5,525 nt of DNA, taken from NCBI GenBank assembly GCA_023230025.1, contig JALNYD010000193.1:1-5525 (forward strand), in the 5' to 3' direction. Below the pieces are notes generated by a model. It ran no database searches and was not told the DNA's origin. It saw only the letters and a program-made list of their open reading frames with translations. The position numbers were made by a program, and so were the translations under genes. Shown in pieces: positions 1 through 5,525 of the stretch. The stretch is from Candidatus Cloacimonadota bacterium. Lineage in GTDB: Bacteria; Cloacimonadota; Cloacimonadia; Cloacimonadales; Cloacimonadaceae. Positions within the stretch are counted from its first letter, which is position 1; each line of letters starts with the position of its first letter.

Positions 1-4
1 CAAT

Positions 5-60
5 GGTCTTATACAGATTACTTCACAAGACCTAATCCGTGAAATCTGCGTAATCCGCGT
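5..60. repeat. Intergenic tandem 9-mer with overlapping inverted repeats
   Basis: Three adjacent related 9-mers occupy 34-60: AATCCGTGA, AATCTGCGT and AATCCGCGT. They overlap a stem made of CAGAT (14-18) plus TTCAC (22-26) pairing with GTGAA (39-43) plus ATCTG (44-48), with a 3-base bulge. A second perfect 6-base inverted repeat is GGTCTT (5-10) with AAGACC (27-32). The block sits about 60 bases beyond the protease stop codon. It looks like a dispersed intergenic (REP-like) repeat and may continue past the window edge. No T-tract follows on the minus strand, so it is not a standard terminator. Confidence 0.5.
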
Positions 61-117
61 GCTACAAAACCACCTTCGCACTCATAGTTTACGACAAATC
101 AAAACCTGAAAACTGCC

Positions 118-381
118 TTAGCGCACCAGCGTTATCTTACGCTGCAGATTGCCACTTTTGATGATATACACTCCCGCCGGACAAGCCTTGCCATTGGCAT
201 CGCGCCCGTTCCAACTCTGAGTATATCCGTTTTTCGCTGAAAGCTCCAGATCCATAAGCTTTTGTCCTTTGATATTGAATATCCGAACCGAGCTTTCTGC
301 TTTTTGGGGATTCTGAATATGAATACTGATCAATCCCCGGCTGGGATTTGGCCAGACTGACAAGGTGGGAACCGCTTCGGG
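118..381 (-). other. Type IX secretion-like C-terminal sorting domain of the C25 protease
   Basis: Residues about 797-883 of the protease. The landmarks of the Por/T9SS C-terminal domain appear in order: 'VWPNPSRG' at the start, a beta-strand block with 'RIFNIKGQKLMDL', a 'W-x-G-R-D-A-N-G' turn, 'PAGVYII', and the terminal 'RKITLVR'. In known systems this domain directs export across the outer membrane and is usually removed afterwards. The GLUG protein in this window has the same block order, which supports a shared export route. The domain could be a plain FlgD-like Ig domain without a sorting role if the organism lacks type IX secretion. Confidence 0.82.
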
Positions 382-2769
382 AGCCTGGACATCATTAATT
401 GTGGAGCTAACGCTTAGCCCCAGTTCATTCAGGATCACAGCGATCAACTCCGGAAAGCTGTCGGAAGGGCTGTTGGGAATGTCATCCATTACTTCCCGCA
501 GATGAAAACTGGAGGCGATGGTGCAGTAAGTATCAGTATCGTTTCGCACACCGATGGAGTAATCTGCTTCCATAACATTATTGGTCCAAAAAACGATCTG
601 CGGATTGTTCCCAACAGGGATCAAGACTCGATAGTCATTGGCTTGGGCAGCATAATCCCAGTTTTGCTGTGAATACTTGATCCCTTCAATGGTAATCACG
701 TTGTCCAGGGGAGCTTCCACACCAAACTTGCCAAGGAAGGCATCGCTGCTATCCCAATTTACGTTCCCTTCCAGATACATCCTGCCACCTGCTTCCAGAT
801 AGCCATTCAGGAGGTCATATTCCCAGGAACTGAGTTGATAATCATCCATAATGCAGAAGATGGCTTCAAAGTTTTGGATATAGTTATAGTCTGGGATCAA
901 GCGGTTACTGTAAATCACATTCAGGTTCAAATTATCGCGAATGCTGTTGATGATCCGGTAATCTGCTTCGCCTACCGGGACATAGACCAGGATTTCGCCC
1001 TGGGGAGCAGGATCAATGCTGTGACCTATGGCGGGATCCCCATAGAGCAGATAGGTATATACATTCTGCAATTCCGGCCAGATGATGCCTCCGCTATCGA
1101 TTGGATCTCCAAATAGATAATACTGCGTATGGATCAGATTTGTATAGGCATGGGCAGCGCCAAGGCTATGTCCCTGTTCGCTGTAGTTTTCCAAAAAGTG
1201 ATAGTTATAGCTTGTAAGCCCGCCCCAGCCGGGATTTTGCCAACCAACTTTATACCATCCAGTCCTGGTCGCAGCCAATACTCCCACGGCTTTTTGGATC
1301 AGGGCATATTCAGCCAGGGAGCTTTCGTCGTCATCAATGTATCCGTTGTAACAGGAAGCGGCGAAGATCACTGATCCCTCTGTGGAAGTAATACCATCAA
1401 AGCTTTGTTTGTCAACCAGATCCATCCATTGCATTTCCCAATACTCGGGAATATTATCGCCATCATCCTCAACCCACACTTTACGTGAAGAGGATGAGGG
1501 CGAACCATGCGCACTCCAATTGATCAGACCATAATCCGTGCCGCGTAGCAGGGTATTGAAATTGCTTTGATCCAGAGGGTAGTCACTGGGATAGGAGCTT
1601 ACGACTCCGAATTGCTCATAGAGTGTATCGCAGTCATAATCCCTCAACACCGTATTGACAGCGAGTTCAAAGACAACTGCCCCATCAGTTTGAGGCATGC
1701 CGGTATCCGGTTCATCCTGATAGTTTAGAAAGGCTGCGGGGAGTAAAGCTTTTTGCTTAAATGGATCAGAACTGCTATCAAAGCTTACGATCCTGCTGGC
1801 GATGGAAGCCACTTCACTGGGGATATTGCTGCTGATTCTGCCTACAAACACCTCCGGACTGTAATCCACCTGCCAGTCATCCACTCCCGGAGTGTTGAAA
1901 TATTCACCATAACGGCCATCATTATCGCTATCCCAATTGCTGCTCAGATCCCCGTAAAAGAAATCGCTGGGCACAGTGTCACTGCCATTTGGTTCCGGAG
2001 TCAGATAAGCCACGGGCACAGTGTCATAATCGCCCACCAGCAGCAGATAGGTAAAGGGATGCATGGCATATTGGGTGATCAGGTAGTTGCGCAATTTATC
2101 AGCATCGTTATCTCCAAGTTCGGAGCTCAGGATATTGCTGATATCGGCAAATTGGATCACCATACCCTGGCTCTGCCGGTATGCCTGCCAATCCCCCAAT
2201 TGAGCATAGAGGGCTGGAGTTGATACTACGAGGTAATCATAATTTCTTCCCTGAGGGGTCTGATACCAATCTTTCAGTTTCCCGGAGTTGGCAAAAAAGC
2301 CCGGGATATTGAAGGTAGTGGGAATCAGGTTTCGTGCCGCAACTCCCTCAGTATAGCTGATCGACAAATCCAGCTTACTATACCAGTTGTTGCTCCTGGC
2401 TTCATAAGGCAGCACTTGCCAGCTGGCATAAGTAAGATCCCCCCAGCGCTTGGATCCCAGATATCGATAGCCGGAATTACCGGTTTCAGTACGACTGGCG
2501 GAGAGAATATGTTGTCCATCAGACCAGGCTGGATTGATCTCCTGATAGTTTCTTGGAGCGGGGACAGGATTGTTCAGATCAAGCTGATAATCCTGGATTT
2601 CTGCGCCTGGTGGCAGCAGGATATTCAGTGTCTTCACCGGTACGCGCATGCGGCCGGGAGCTGTGGTGAAGCCATTGATGTTGTCTGGTTGCAGGTTGAT
2701 CTGCATTTCTATGGTTCCTGCCAGCATCAGCACTGGCAATAGCATGATTATCAGTAATATCTGTCTCAT
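118..2769 (-). CDS. Secreted gingipain-type (C25) cysteine protease with type-IX-like C-terminal sorting domain
   Basis: An 883-residue predicted secreted cysteine endopeptidase. Seen: an N-terminal signal peptide (Arg2, hydrophobic core about 4-17), then a prodomain-like beta-rich stretch (about 18-165) and the C25 catalytic region (about 166-590). The catalytic dyad is readable as His421 in 'NWSAHGS' and Cys473 in 'FAASCYNG', matching the HG and Cys-x-x-G motifs of gingipains. A Ca-site-like D-x-D-x-D-G loop lies at 280-285, 'VGRI' at 309-312, and the family-typical 'LLYGDPAIG' at 574-582. Residues about 593-785 look like a ThuA/class I glutamine-amidotransferase-like fold ('YLEAGGRMYLEGN'), common in multidomain secreted proteins of these phyla. 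Residues about 797-883 form a type IX/FlgD-like C-terminal domain ('WPNPSRG', 'FNIKGQKL', 'PAGVYII', final 'KITLVR'). The ATG overlaps the stop of the AlkD-like gene (ATGA), and AGGCGGG upstream may act as ribosome binding site. Known: C25 includes secreted proteases and the PorU sortase. PorU is longer (over 1100 residues) and lacks this layout, so a secreted protease is preferred. Substrate unknown. Confidence 0.93.
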   Translation of the reverse strand: MRQILLIIMLLPVLMLAGTIEMQINLQPDNINGFTTAPGRMRVPVKTLNILLPPGAEIQDYQLDLNNPVPAPRNYQEINPAWSDGQHILSASRTETGNSGYRYLGSKRWGDLTYASWQVLPYEARSNNWYSKLDLSISYTEGVAARNLIPTTFNIPGFFANSGKLKDWYQTPQGRNYDYLVVSTPALYAQLGDWQAYRQSQGMVIQFADISNILSSELGDNDADKLRNYLITQYAMHPFTYLLLVGDYDTVPVAYLTPEPNGSDTVPSDFFYGDLSSNWDSDNDGRYGEYFNTPGVDDWQVDYSPEVFVGRISSNIPSEVASIASRIVSFDSSSDPFKQKALLPAAFLNYQDEPDTGMPQTDGAVVFELAVNTVLRDYDCDTLYEQFGVVSSYPSDYPLDQSNFNTLLRGTDYGLINWSAHGSPSSSSRKVWVEDDGDNIPEYWEMQWMDLVDKQSFDGITSTEGSVIFAASCYNGYIDDDESSLAEYALIQKAVGVLAATRTGWYKVGWQNPGWGGLTSYNYHFLENYSEQGHSLGAAHAYTNLIHTQYYLFGDPIDSGGIIWPELQNVYTYLLYGDPAIGHSIDPAPQGEILVYVPVGEADYRIINSIRDNLNLNVIYSNRLIPDYNYIQNFEAIFCIMDDYQLSSWEYDLLNGYLEAGGRMYLEGNVNWDSSDAFLGKFGVEAPLDNVITIEGIKYSQQNWDYAAQANDYRVLIPVGNNPQIVFWTNNVMEADYSIGVRNDTDTYCTIASSFHLREVMDDIPNSPSDSFPELIAVILNELGLSVSSTINDVQAPEAVPTLSVWPNPSRGLISIHIQNPQKAESSVRIFNIKGQKLMDLELSAKNGYTQSWNGRDANGKACPAGVYIIKSGNLQRKITLVR
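1351..1509 (-). other. C25 catalytic dyad segment, His421 to Cys473
   Basis: His421 (codon CAT at 1509-1507) and Cys473 (codon TGT at 1353-1351) occupy the gingipain catalytic positions, in 'SAHGS' and 'AASCYNG'. They are 52 residues apart, against 33 in mature RgpB (His211 and Cys244). The extra length is an acidic and aromatic insertion, including 'EDDGDNIPE' at 434-442. Both residues are intact, so the enzyme is predicted to be active. Confidence 0.85.
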
Positions 2770-3554
2770 TTCGCACCCGCCTTTTTATTGTGTCGGGGAT
2801 TGTTTCTTTTATGATGAGATTGATGGCGGGGAAGCGTTTTGCGGAAGAGCCTGGCTTTGGCAATGGGCATCGGAGAGGTAGCTGTTTTCAAGGTTGCGAT
2901 GTCCATTTGATCCTTATGCTCGGCCAAAAAATCCTCCACGCTGGCATTATTCTTGTTCCACAAATCGGAGAGGAAGATCCCAATTGCCTGTTGCACCACT
3001 TTTTCATTGTCCTGGATCATGGGCGTGATAAACTCCAATAATGCTTTGGCATCAATTGCCTGTTTGATGGAGTTCAGACTCATCACCACAGCCCGGCGAG
3101 TCCACTTGCCGGAGGAATCCCGCCAGGATTCAAAGCTTTCCAGATTGCACAAATCCAGCTCAAAGAATACCGGGATGATCTTGATCGCTAGCAGATCGGC
3201 ATGAGCCCAATTTTCCACTCCTTCATCAAGCCACTGTTTCACTGCATCATATACATATGCATCCATCCGGGGGCGGTGCTTCTTAATCAGCATAATGGCC
3301 AAAGTGCCAAATTCATATTTCCCTGTCTTGAACAGCAGTTTTCCCAAATCCGCAATCTCAAGGACCGAGATCTGAAAATCTTCCAGGATTCTGTCTCTCA
3401 AGGGTTTTAAATCGTCATCATCAATGCCAAATGCATCGTATCCTTCCTGGAAAAACCGCATATTATGGATGGCTTTGACCGGATCTTCTCTATCGAAACA
3501 AAACTTTTCAATCACCTTGAATATGGCTTTGAACTTATCATTCATATCTTGCAT
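2766..3554 (-). CDS. AlkD-like HEAT-repeat DNA alkylation repair family protein
   Basis: A 262-residue, mostly helical cytoplasmic protein with no signal peptide. It resembles the DNA alkylation repair (AlkD/AlkC) HEAT-repeat glycosylases, which excise N3- and N7-alkylated bases. Seen: 'KYEFGTLAIMLIKK' (79-92), 'ENWAHADLLA' (114-123), 'WRDSSGKWTRRAVVMSL' (144-160) and 'VVQQAIGIFLSDLW' (186-199), in the family order. Trp116 and Asp120 match B. cereus AlkD Trp109 and catalytic Asp113. The position of AlkD Trp187 (the 'AIGW' motif) is Ile193 here, and the following 'LRE' is 'LSD'. The last 30 residues (233-262) carry 15 Lys, Arg or His, a tail beyond the usual fold that could bind nucleic acid. 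Start: ATG 3554 has AAAAGGA seven bases upstream; the in-frame ATG at 3545 has no good site. The stop overlaps the C25 start by four bases. Family assignment is firm; glycosylase activity is uncertain given the altered motif. Confidence 0.85.
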   Translation of the reverse strand: MQDMNDKFKAIFKVIEKFCFDREDPVKAIHNMRFFQEGYDAFGIDDDDLKPLRDRILEDFQISVLEIADLGKLLFKTGKYEFGTLAIMLIKKHRPRMDAYVYDAVKQWLDEGVENWAHADLLAIKIIPVFFELDLCNLESFESWRDSSGKWTRRAVVMSLNSIKQAIDAKALLEFITPMIQDNEKVVQQAIGIFLSDLWNKNNASVEDFLAEHKDQMDIATLKTATSPMPIAKARLFRKTLPRHQSHHKRNNPRHNKKAGAK

Positions 3555-3561
3555 TCAAGCA

Positions 3562-3568
3562 TCCTTTT
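3562..3568 (-). promoter_or_regulatory. Ribosome binding site of the AlkD-like gene
   Basis: AAAAGGA ends seven bases before ATG 3554, a good Shine-Dalgarno spacing. It decides in favour of this start over the in-frame ATG at 3545. Confidence 0.7.
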
Positions 3569-3701
3569 AGGTTCTCAGAGTTACATGGAGACCGAGTTTA
3601 TCTCCCTATTCCTGACACTGTTGTGCAAGGTTTATTCCAATCTTGGCAGAACCTACAAAAAAGACTCAATGCTACCGTGAAAATGCCGTAAATAGACAGA
3701 T

Positions 3702-3968
3702 CTATCTGCTCAATGTAATCCTTTTCAGGTGCCTCAAACCATTATGTTCCAAGCCAATGAGATAACGTCCGGAAGGCAGCCTGTTTCCTTTATCATCCCA
3801 AGCACTGAACATAAACTGATGTACACCAGAACTCAGAGATGAAGCCATCAGCTGTTTTACCTTGCGCCCTTTGATGTCGTACAAGCTCAACTTGCAGGCA
3901 CCTGCCTCTTTGAGTTCAAAACTGATGGTGGCTTGGGTCGAAAATGGATTGGGATAGGCTTTGATAGC
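3702..3968 (-). other. Type IX secretion-like C-terminal sorting domain of the GLUG protein
   Basis: Residues about 471-558. The order is 'AIKAYPNPFS', 'ATISFEL', 'LSLYDIKGRKVKQL', 'GVHQFMFSAWDDKGNRLPSGRYL' (in pieces) and the terminal 'LKRITLSR'. This parallels the protease domain block by block, and 'YPNPF' is the classic opening of the TIGR04183-type domain. Predicted role: outer-membrane export and possibly surface anchoring. Confidence 0.87.
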
Positions 3969-5378
3969 AGTCCTGGTCAGGGCTGGAACTATGGGATCAT
4001 CAACTGATACAGGAAGAGGGCTGAGCCCTGGATATCCACCGGCAGGACCGGTATCCCAGTTCCACACGGAGGCAAAATCCCAGTTCACATAGGTATCAGG
4101 TTCCGCAGGTGAGGTCATCTGCGCTGTGGTTCTCCCTTCACCTGAGACTGAGGTTGAGCAACCCGAACTCTCCATGTCCCAGTAGCAGTTGATTGATGAG
4201 GTGCTGCTTCCGCCTCCGGAAAAACCGCCGGGTTCACCCTGAGTGGAGCTTACCTGGCCTGTGCTATAGCAGTTTTGCAGCAAAGACCCCGTGGTGCTGA
4301 TGAAGCAGACAAAGCCACCGGCAGAATATCTGCCCTGTACACTGCCTGTGCTGTAACAATCTGTCACCGTAGAGGCTGTTAAGCCTCCCACAAAACCTCC
4401 GGCATGCATGCTGCGCACATTGCCCGAGGCATGACAGTTATGCGCTGTAGAATAGTTTTCCATCACCCCCACGATACCTCCGACATATAAGTGGGCGACA
4501 ACATCCATCGAGCTGGAGCAATTGATAATATCCACCATGATATAGGCTTGACCCACGATGCCGCCACACATATCCCCGCTCATCAATATGCCAGGTCCGG
4601 TTGTGCAGCCCACAACCCGTGTATATGTAGCATGTCCCACGATCCCTCCGGACCAGGAATTGCTATACAGATACCCACTGAAACTACAATCGATAATGCT
4701 GCTTCCAAGCTCTGCTGTGCCTACTATTCCCCCTACTTGATACCAGGTATTGGAAGATGAAAACTGGGCATGACAATCCCGAATACAGGAACTGGAGAGT
4801 AATCCTACAATCCCCCCCACGGATTCGTGAGCTATGAGGCTGATATCAGCGGAACAGGATACAATGCTGGATTCGTAAGCATTGGATACCAGCCCGCCTG
4901 TGAAGTCATAACCTTCAATGCTGCTGGCGTTTACAGAGCAATTCTCCATCGAGCTATAGTGCAAATAGCCCACCAGACTCGCAGCCTGATATTCGCAGAT
5001 TACGTTCGCACTCCAGAGCTGTACGTTTTTCACGCTCCCATGGCTAATCGTACTAAACAGGCCACTCCAGCCGCTGGAACGATGGATATTCAGTCCCCAG
5101 ATCTGGTAATTGTCGCCATCGTAAGAGCCTGTGAATGGCGACTCTAGCGTGCCTATGGGCAGCCAGCCCGTTCCTCCCCCATAAGGGGTTCCGGTAAAGT
5201 TGATCTCAGCTATTTGGCGATAATGCGCGCTGAGATTGGTGCGGACACTGTGCAGTTGGGCAGCGTTGGCCACCAGATAGGGATCCTCGGGAGTACCCGA
5301 TCCTCCGGCAAATTGCGCACAGAGAGGAATCATCAAGGTTAAAAAGGTTATGGACCAGACCAGGGCTTTGCTTGTCAT
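3702..5378 (-). CDS. Secreted GLUG-repeat protein with type-IX-like C-terminal sorting domain
   Basis: A 558-residue predicted surface or extracellular protein. The start is ATG 5378: it follows AAGGAAGGTGAG and opens a clear signal peptide (Lys4, hydrophobic 6-19, likely cleavage after 'LCAQ'). A longer in-frame reading would begin at TTG 5501 and bury the signal peptide. Mature protein: 'FAGGSGTPEDPYL' (23-35), then the usual lead-in 'GWLPIGT' and 'FTGSYDGDNYQIWGL', then about ten GLUG repeats (133-405) of 'GGIVG...NC' type. A closing module follows ('NCYWDMESSGC', 'GRTTAQM', 'WDFASVWNWD', 'GGYPGL', to about 452). A C-terminal sorting domain occupies about 471-558 ('YPNPFS', 'SLYDIKGRKVKQL', 'LPSGRYLIGL', final 'KRITLSR'). 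GLUG repeats occur in adhesin-like and surface proteins and are probably solenoid-forming; the exact role here is unknown. 'MIPLC' has Leu before Cys20, so it is not a lipobox. The AlkD-like gene starts 147 bases downstream on the same strand. Confidence 0.92.
   Translation of the reverse strand: MTSKALVWSITFLTLMIPLCAQFAGGSGTPEDPYLVANAAQLHSVRTNLSAHYRQIAEINFTGTPYGGGTGWLPIGTLESPFTGSYDGDNYQIWGLNIHRSSGWSGLFSTISHGSVKNVQLWSANVICEYQAASLVGYLHYSSMENCSVNASSIEGYDFTGGLVSNAYESSIVSCSADISLIAHESVGGIVGLLSSSCIRDCHAQFSSSNTWYQVGGIVGTAELGSSIIDCSFSGYLYSNSWSGGIVGHATYTRVVGCTTGPGILMSGDMCGGIVGQAYIMVDIINCSSSMDVVAHLYVGGIVGVMENYSTAHNCHASGNVRSMHAGGFVGGLTASTVTDCYSTGSVQGRYSAGGFVCFISTTGSLLQNCYSTGQVSSTQGEPGGFSGGGSSTSSINCYWDMESSGCSTSVSGEGRTTAQMTSPAEPDTYVNWDFASVWNWDTGPAGGYPGLSPLPVSVDDPIVPALTRTAIKAYPNPFSTQATISFELKEAGACKLSLYDIKGRKVKQLMASSLSSGVHQFMFSAWDDKGNRLPSGRYLIGLEHNGLRHLKRITLSR
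4158..5066 (-). repeat. Array of about ten GLUG protein repeats with a regular cysteine ladder
   Basis: Protein-level repeats of about 28 residues, residues about 105-407. Each begins with a GG-[IFL]-[VS]-[GSC]-like strand and ends with a Cys in an '[N/D/S/G]-C' turn. The ladder cysteines are 147, 175, 202, 231, 258, 287, 315, 341, 370 and 398, spaced 26-29 residues. A variant opening repeat without the Cys is seen near 105-125 ('SGLFSTISHGSVKNVQL'). The repeats are diverged in sequence, so this is an old array rather than a recent DNA duplication. Confidence 0.85.
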
Positions 5379-5381
5379 AAT

Positions 5382-5393
5382 CTCACCTTCCTT
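5382..5393 (-). promoter_or_regulatory. Strong ribosome binding site of the GLUG gene
   Basis: AAGGAAGGTGAG lies three bases before ATG 5378 and differs from the ideal AAGGAGGTGA by one inserted base. It fixes the start codon and rejects the longer in-frame reading from TTG 5501. Confidence 0.8.
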
Positions 5394-5477
5394 GTTCGGT
5401 AATACTGCTTGCGACAGATTTGGGCGCAGCAAGATAAAATACCATTCCAGAATCATTGCATTGGTGTCAATATTTTT

Positions 5478-5523
5478 CTCAAGTCCGCTTAACTTGGGCA
5501 AGTCAAAGATATTTATAATATCT
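5478..5523. promoter_or_regulatory. Cluster of short palindromes upstream of the GLUG gene, possible operator/promoter region
   Basis: Three elements are packed together. (1) A perfect 7-base inverted repeat with a 3-base spacer, AGATATT/AATATCT, at 5507-5523. (2) A perfect 5-base dyad ACTTG-gg-CAAGT at 5492-5503. (3) A further CAAGT at 5480-5484, so CAAGTC occurs twice with a 19-base period and ACTTG between the copies. On the minus strand TATCTTTG (5511-5504) matches the Bacteroidota -7 box TAnnTTTG; its -33 partner would fall outside the window. The position, about 100-145 bases before the ATG, suits control of the GLUG gene. Regulatory function is inference only. Confidence 0.3.
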
Positions 5524-5525
5524 GG

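Noticed and set aside
61..117. Rho-independent terminator just after the protease stop
   Set aside because: Only a direct repeat (CAGTTTT CAGGTTTT on the minus strand) is present; no GC-rich stem precedes a T-tract.
1753..2223. 156-residue open frame on the plus strand inside the protease gene
   Set aside because: It is antisense to the C25 catalytic region, has low-complexity Ile/Ala/His composition with no recognisable domain, and no convincing ribosome binding site.
2579..2863. Minus-strand frame overlapping the junction of the AlkD-like and protease genes, considered as a frameshifted tail
   Set aside because: Both real genes are intact in their own frames with a clean ATGA junction; the overlapping frame shows no family similarity.
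3569..3654. 7-base inverted repeat AGGTTCT (3569-3575) with AGAACCT (3648-3654) in the leader of the AlkD-like gene
   Set aside because: The arms are 72 bases apart, and a 7-base match in a gap of this size is about what chance would give; no supporting inner stem was found.
3685..3705. Terminator after the GLUG gene from the AGATAGATCTGTCT inverted repeat spanning its stop codon
   Set aside because: The stem is only five weak pairs including a G-T pair, and it is followed by ATTTACGG rather than a T-tract. The TTTTTT run near 3658-3663 has no hairpin before it.
4491..5147. Plus-strand open frames opposite the GLUG repeats
   Set aside because: They are antisense shadows of the repeat region, with no recognisable domains and no credible starts.
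5436..5470. Sigma-70-type promoter from the perfect TTGACA at 5470-5465 with TATTTT at 5441-5436
   Set aside because: The spacing is 23 bases, too long for a standard promoter, and no better -10 hexamer is found at 16-18 bases.
5379..5501. Upstream in-frame extension of the GLUG protein by 41 residues to 5501
   Set aside because: The extension would start at TTG with no ribosome binding site and would place the clear signal peptide internally, whereas ATG 5378 has a strong Shine-Dalgarno sequence.

Overview
The window holds three protein-coding genes, all on the minus strand, plus short non-coding flanks. Read in the direction of transcription (high to low coordinates) they are: a secreted GLUG-repeat protein (5378-3702), a small HEAT-repeat protein of the AlkD-like DNA alkylation repair family (3554-2766), and a secreted gingipain-type (peptidase family C25) cysteine protease (2769-118). 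The two large genes each begin with a signal peptide and end in a C-terminal domain of the type IX secretion (Por) sorting / FlgD-like kind. Both finish with the same K-[I]-T-L-x-R ending, so the same machinery probably exports both.

The organism is most likely a member of the Fibrobacterota-Chlorobiota-Bacteroidota superphylum. The combination of type-IX-like C-terminal domains, 'FAGGSGT-x-x-DPY' GLUG proteins, multidomain C25 proteases and moderate GC resembles Cloacimonadota in particular. This is inferred from protein style only; no marker gene is present.

Layout: 1-117 is non-coding and contains a three-unit tandem 9-mer next to two overlapping inverted repeats. 118-2769 is the C25 protease. 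2766-3554 is the AlkD-like gene, whose stop overlaps the protease start by four bases (ATGA), so these two are almost certainly cotranscribed and may be translationally coupled. 3555-3701 is a 147-base gap with a good ribosome binding site for the AlkD-like gene but no convincing terminator or promoter. 3702-5378 is the GLUG gene. 5379-5525 is its AT-rich upstream region, with a strong Shine-Dalgarno sequence and a cluster of small palindromes that could hold the promoter and operator.

The protease and GLUG protein are plausible cell-surface or extracellular partners. The DNA-repair-like protein between them does not fit that theme, and it also departs from the AlkD active-site pattern (Ile where the second catalytic-pocket Trp is expected) and carries a very basic tail. 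I see no CRISPR, tRNA, rRNA, transposase or phage gene. There is no clear novel system here; the AlkD variant and its coupling to a secreted protease are the most unusual points.
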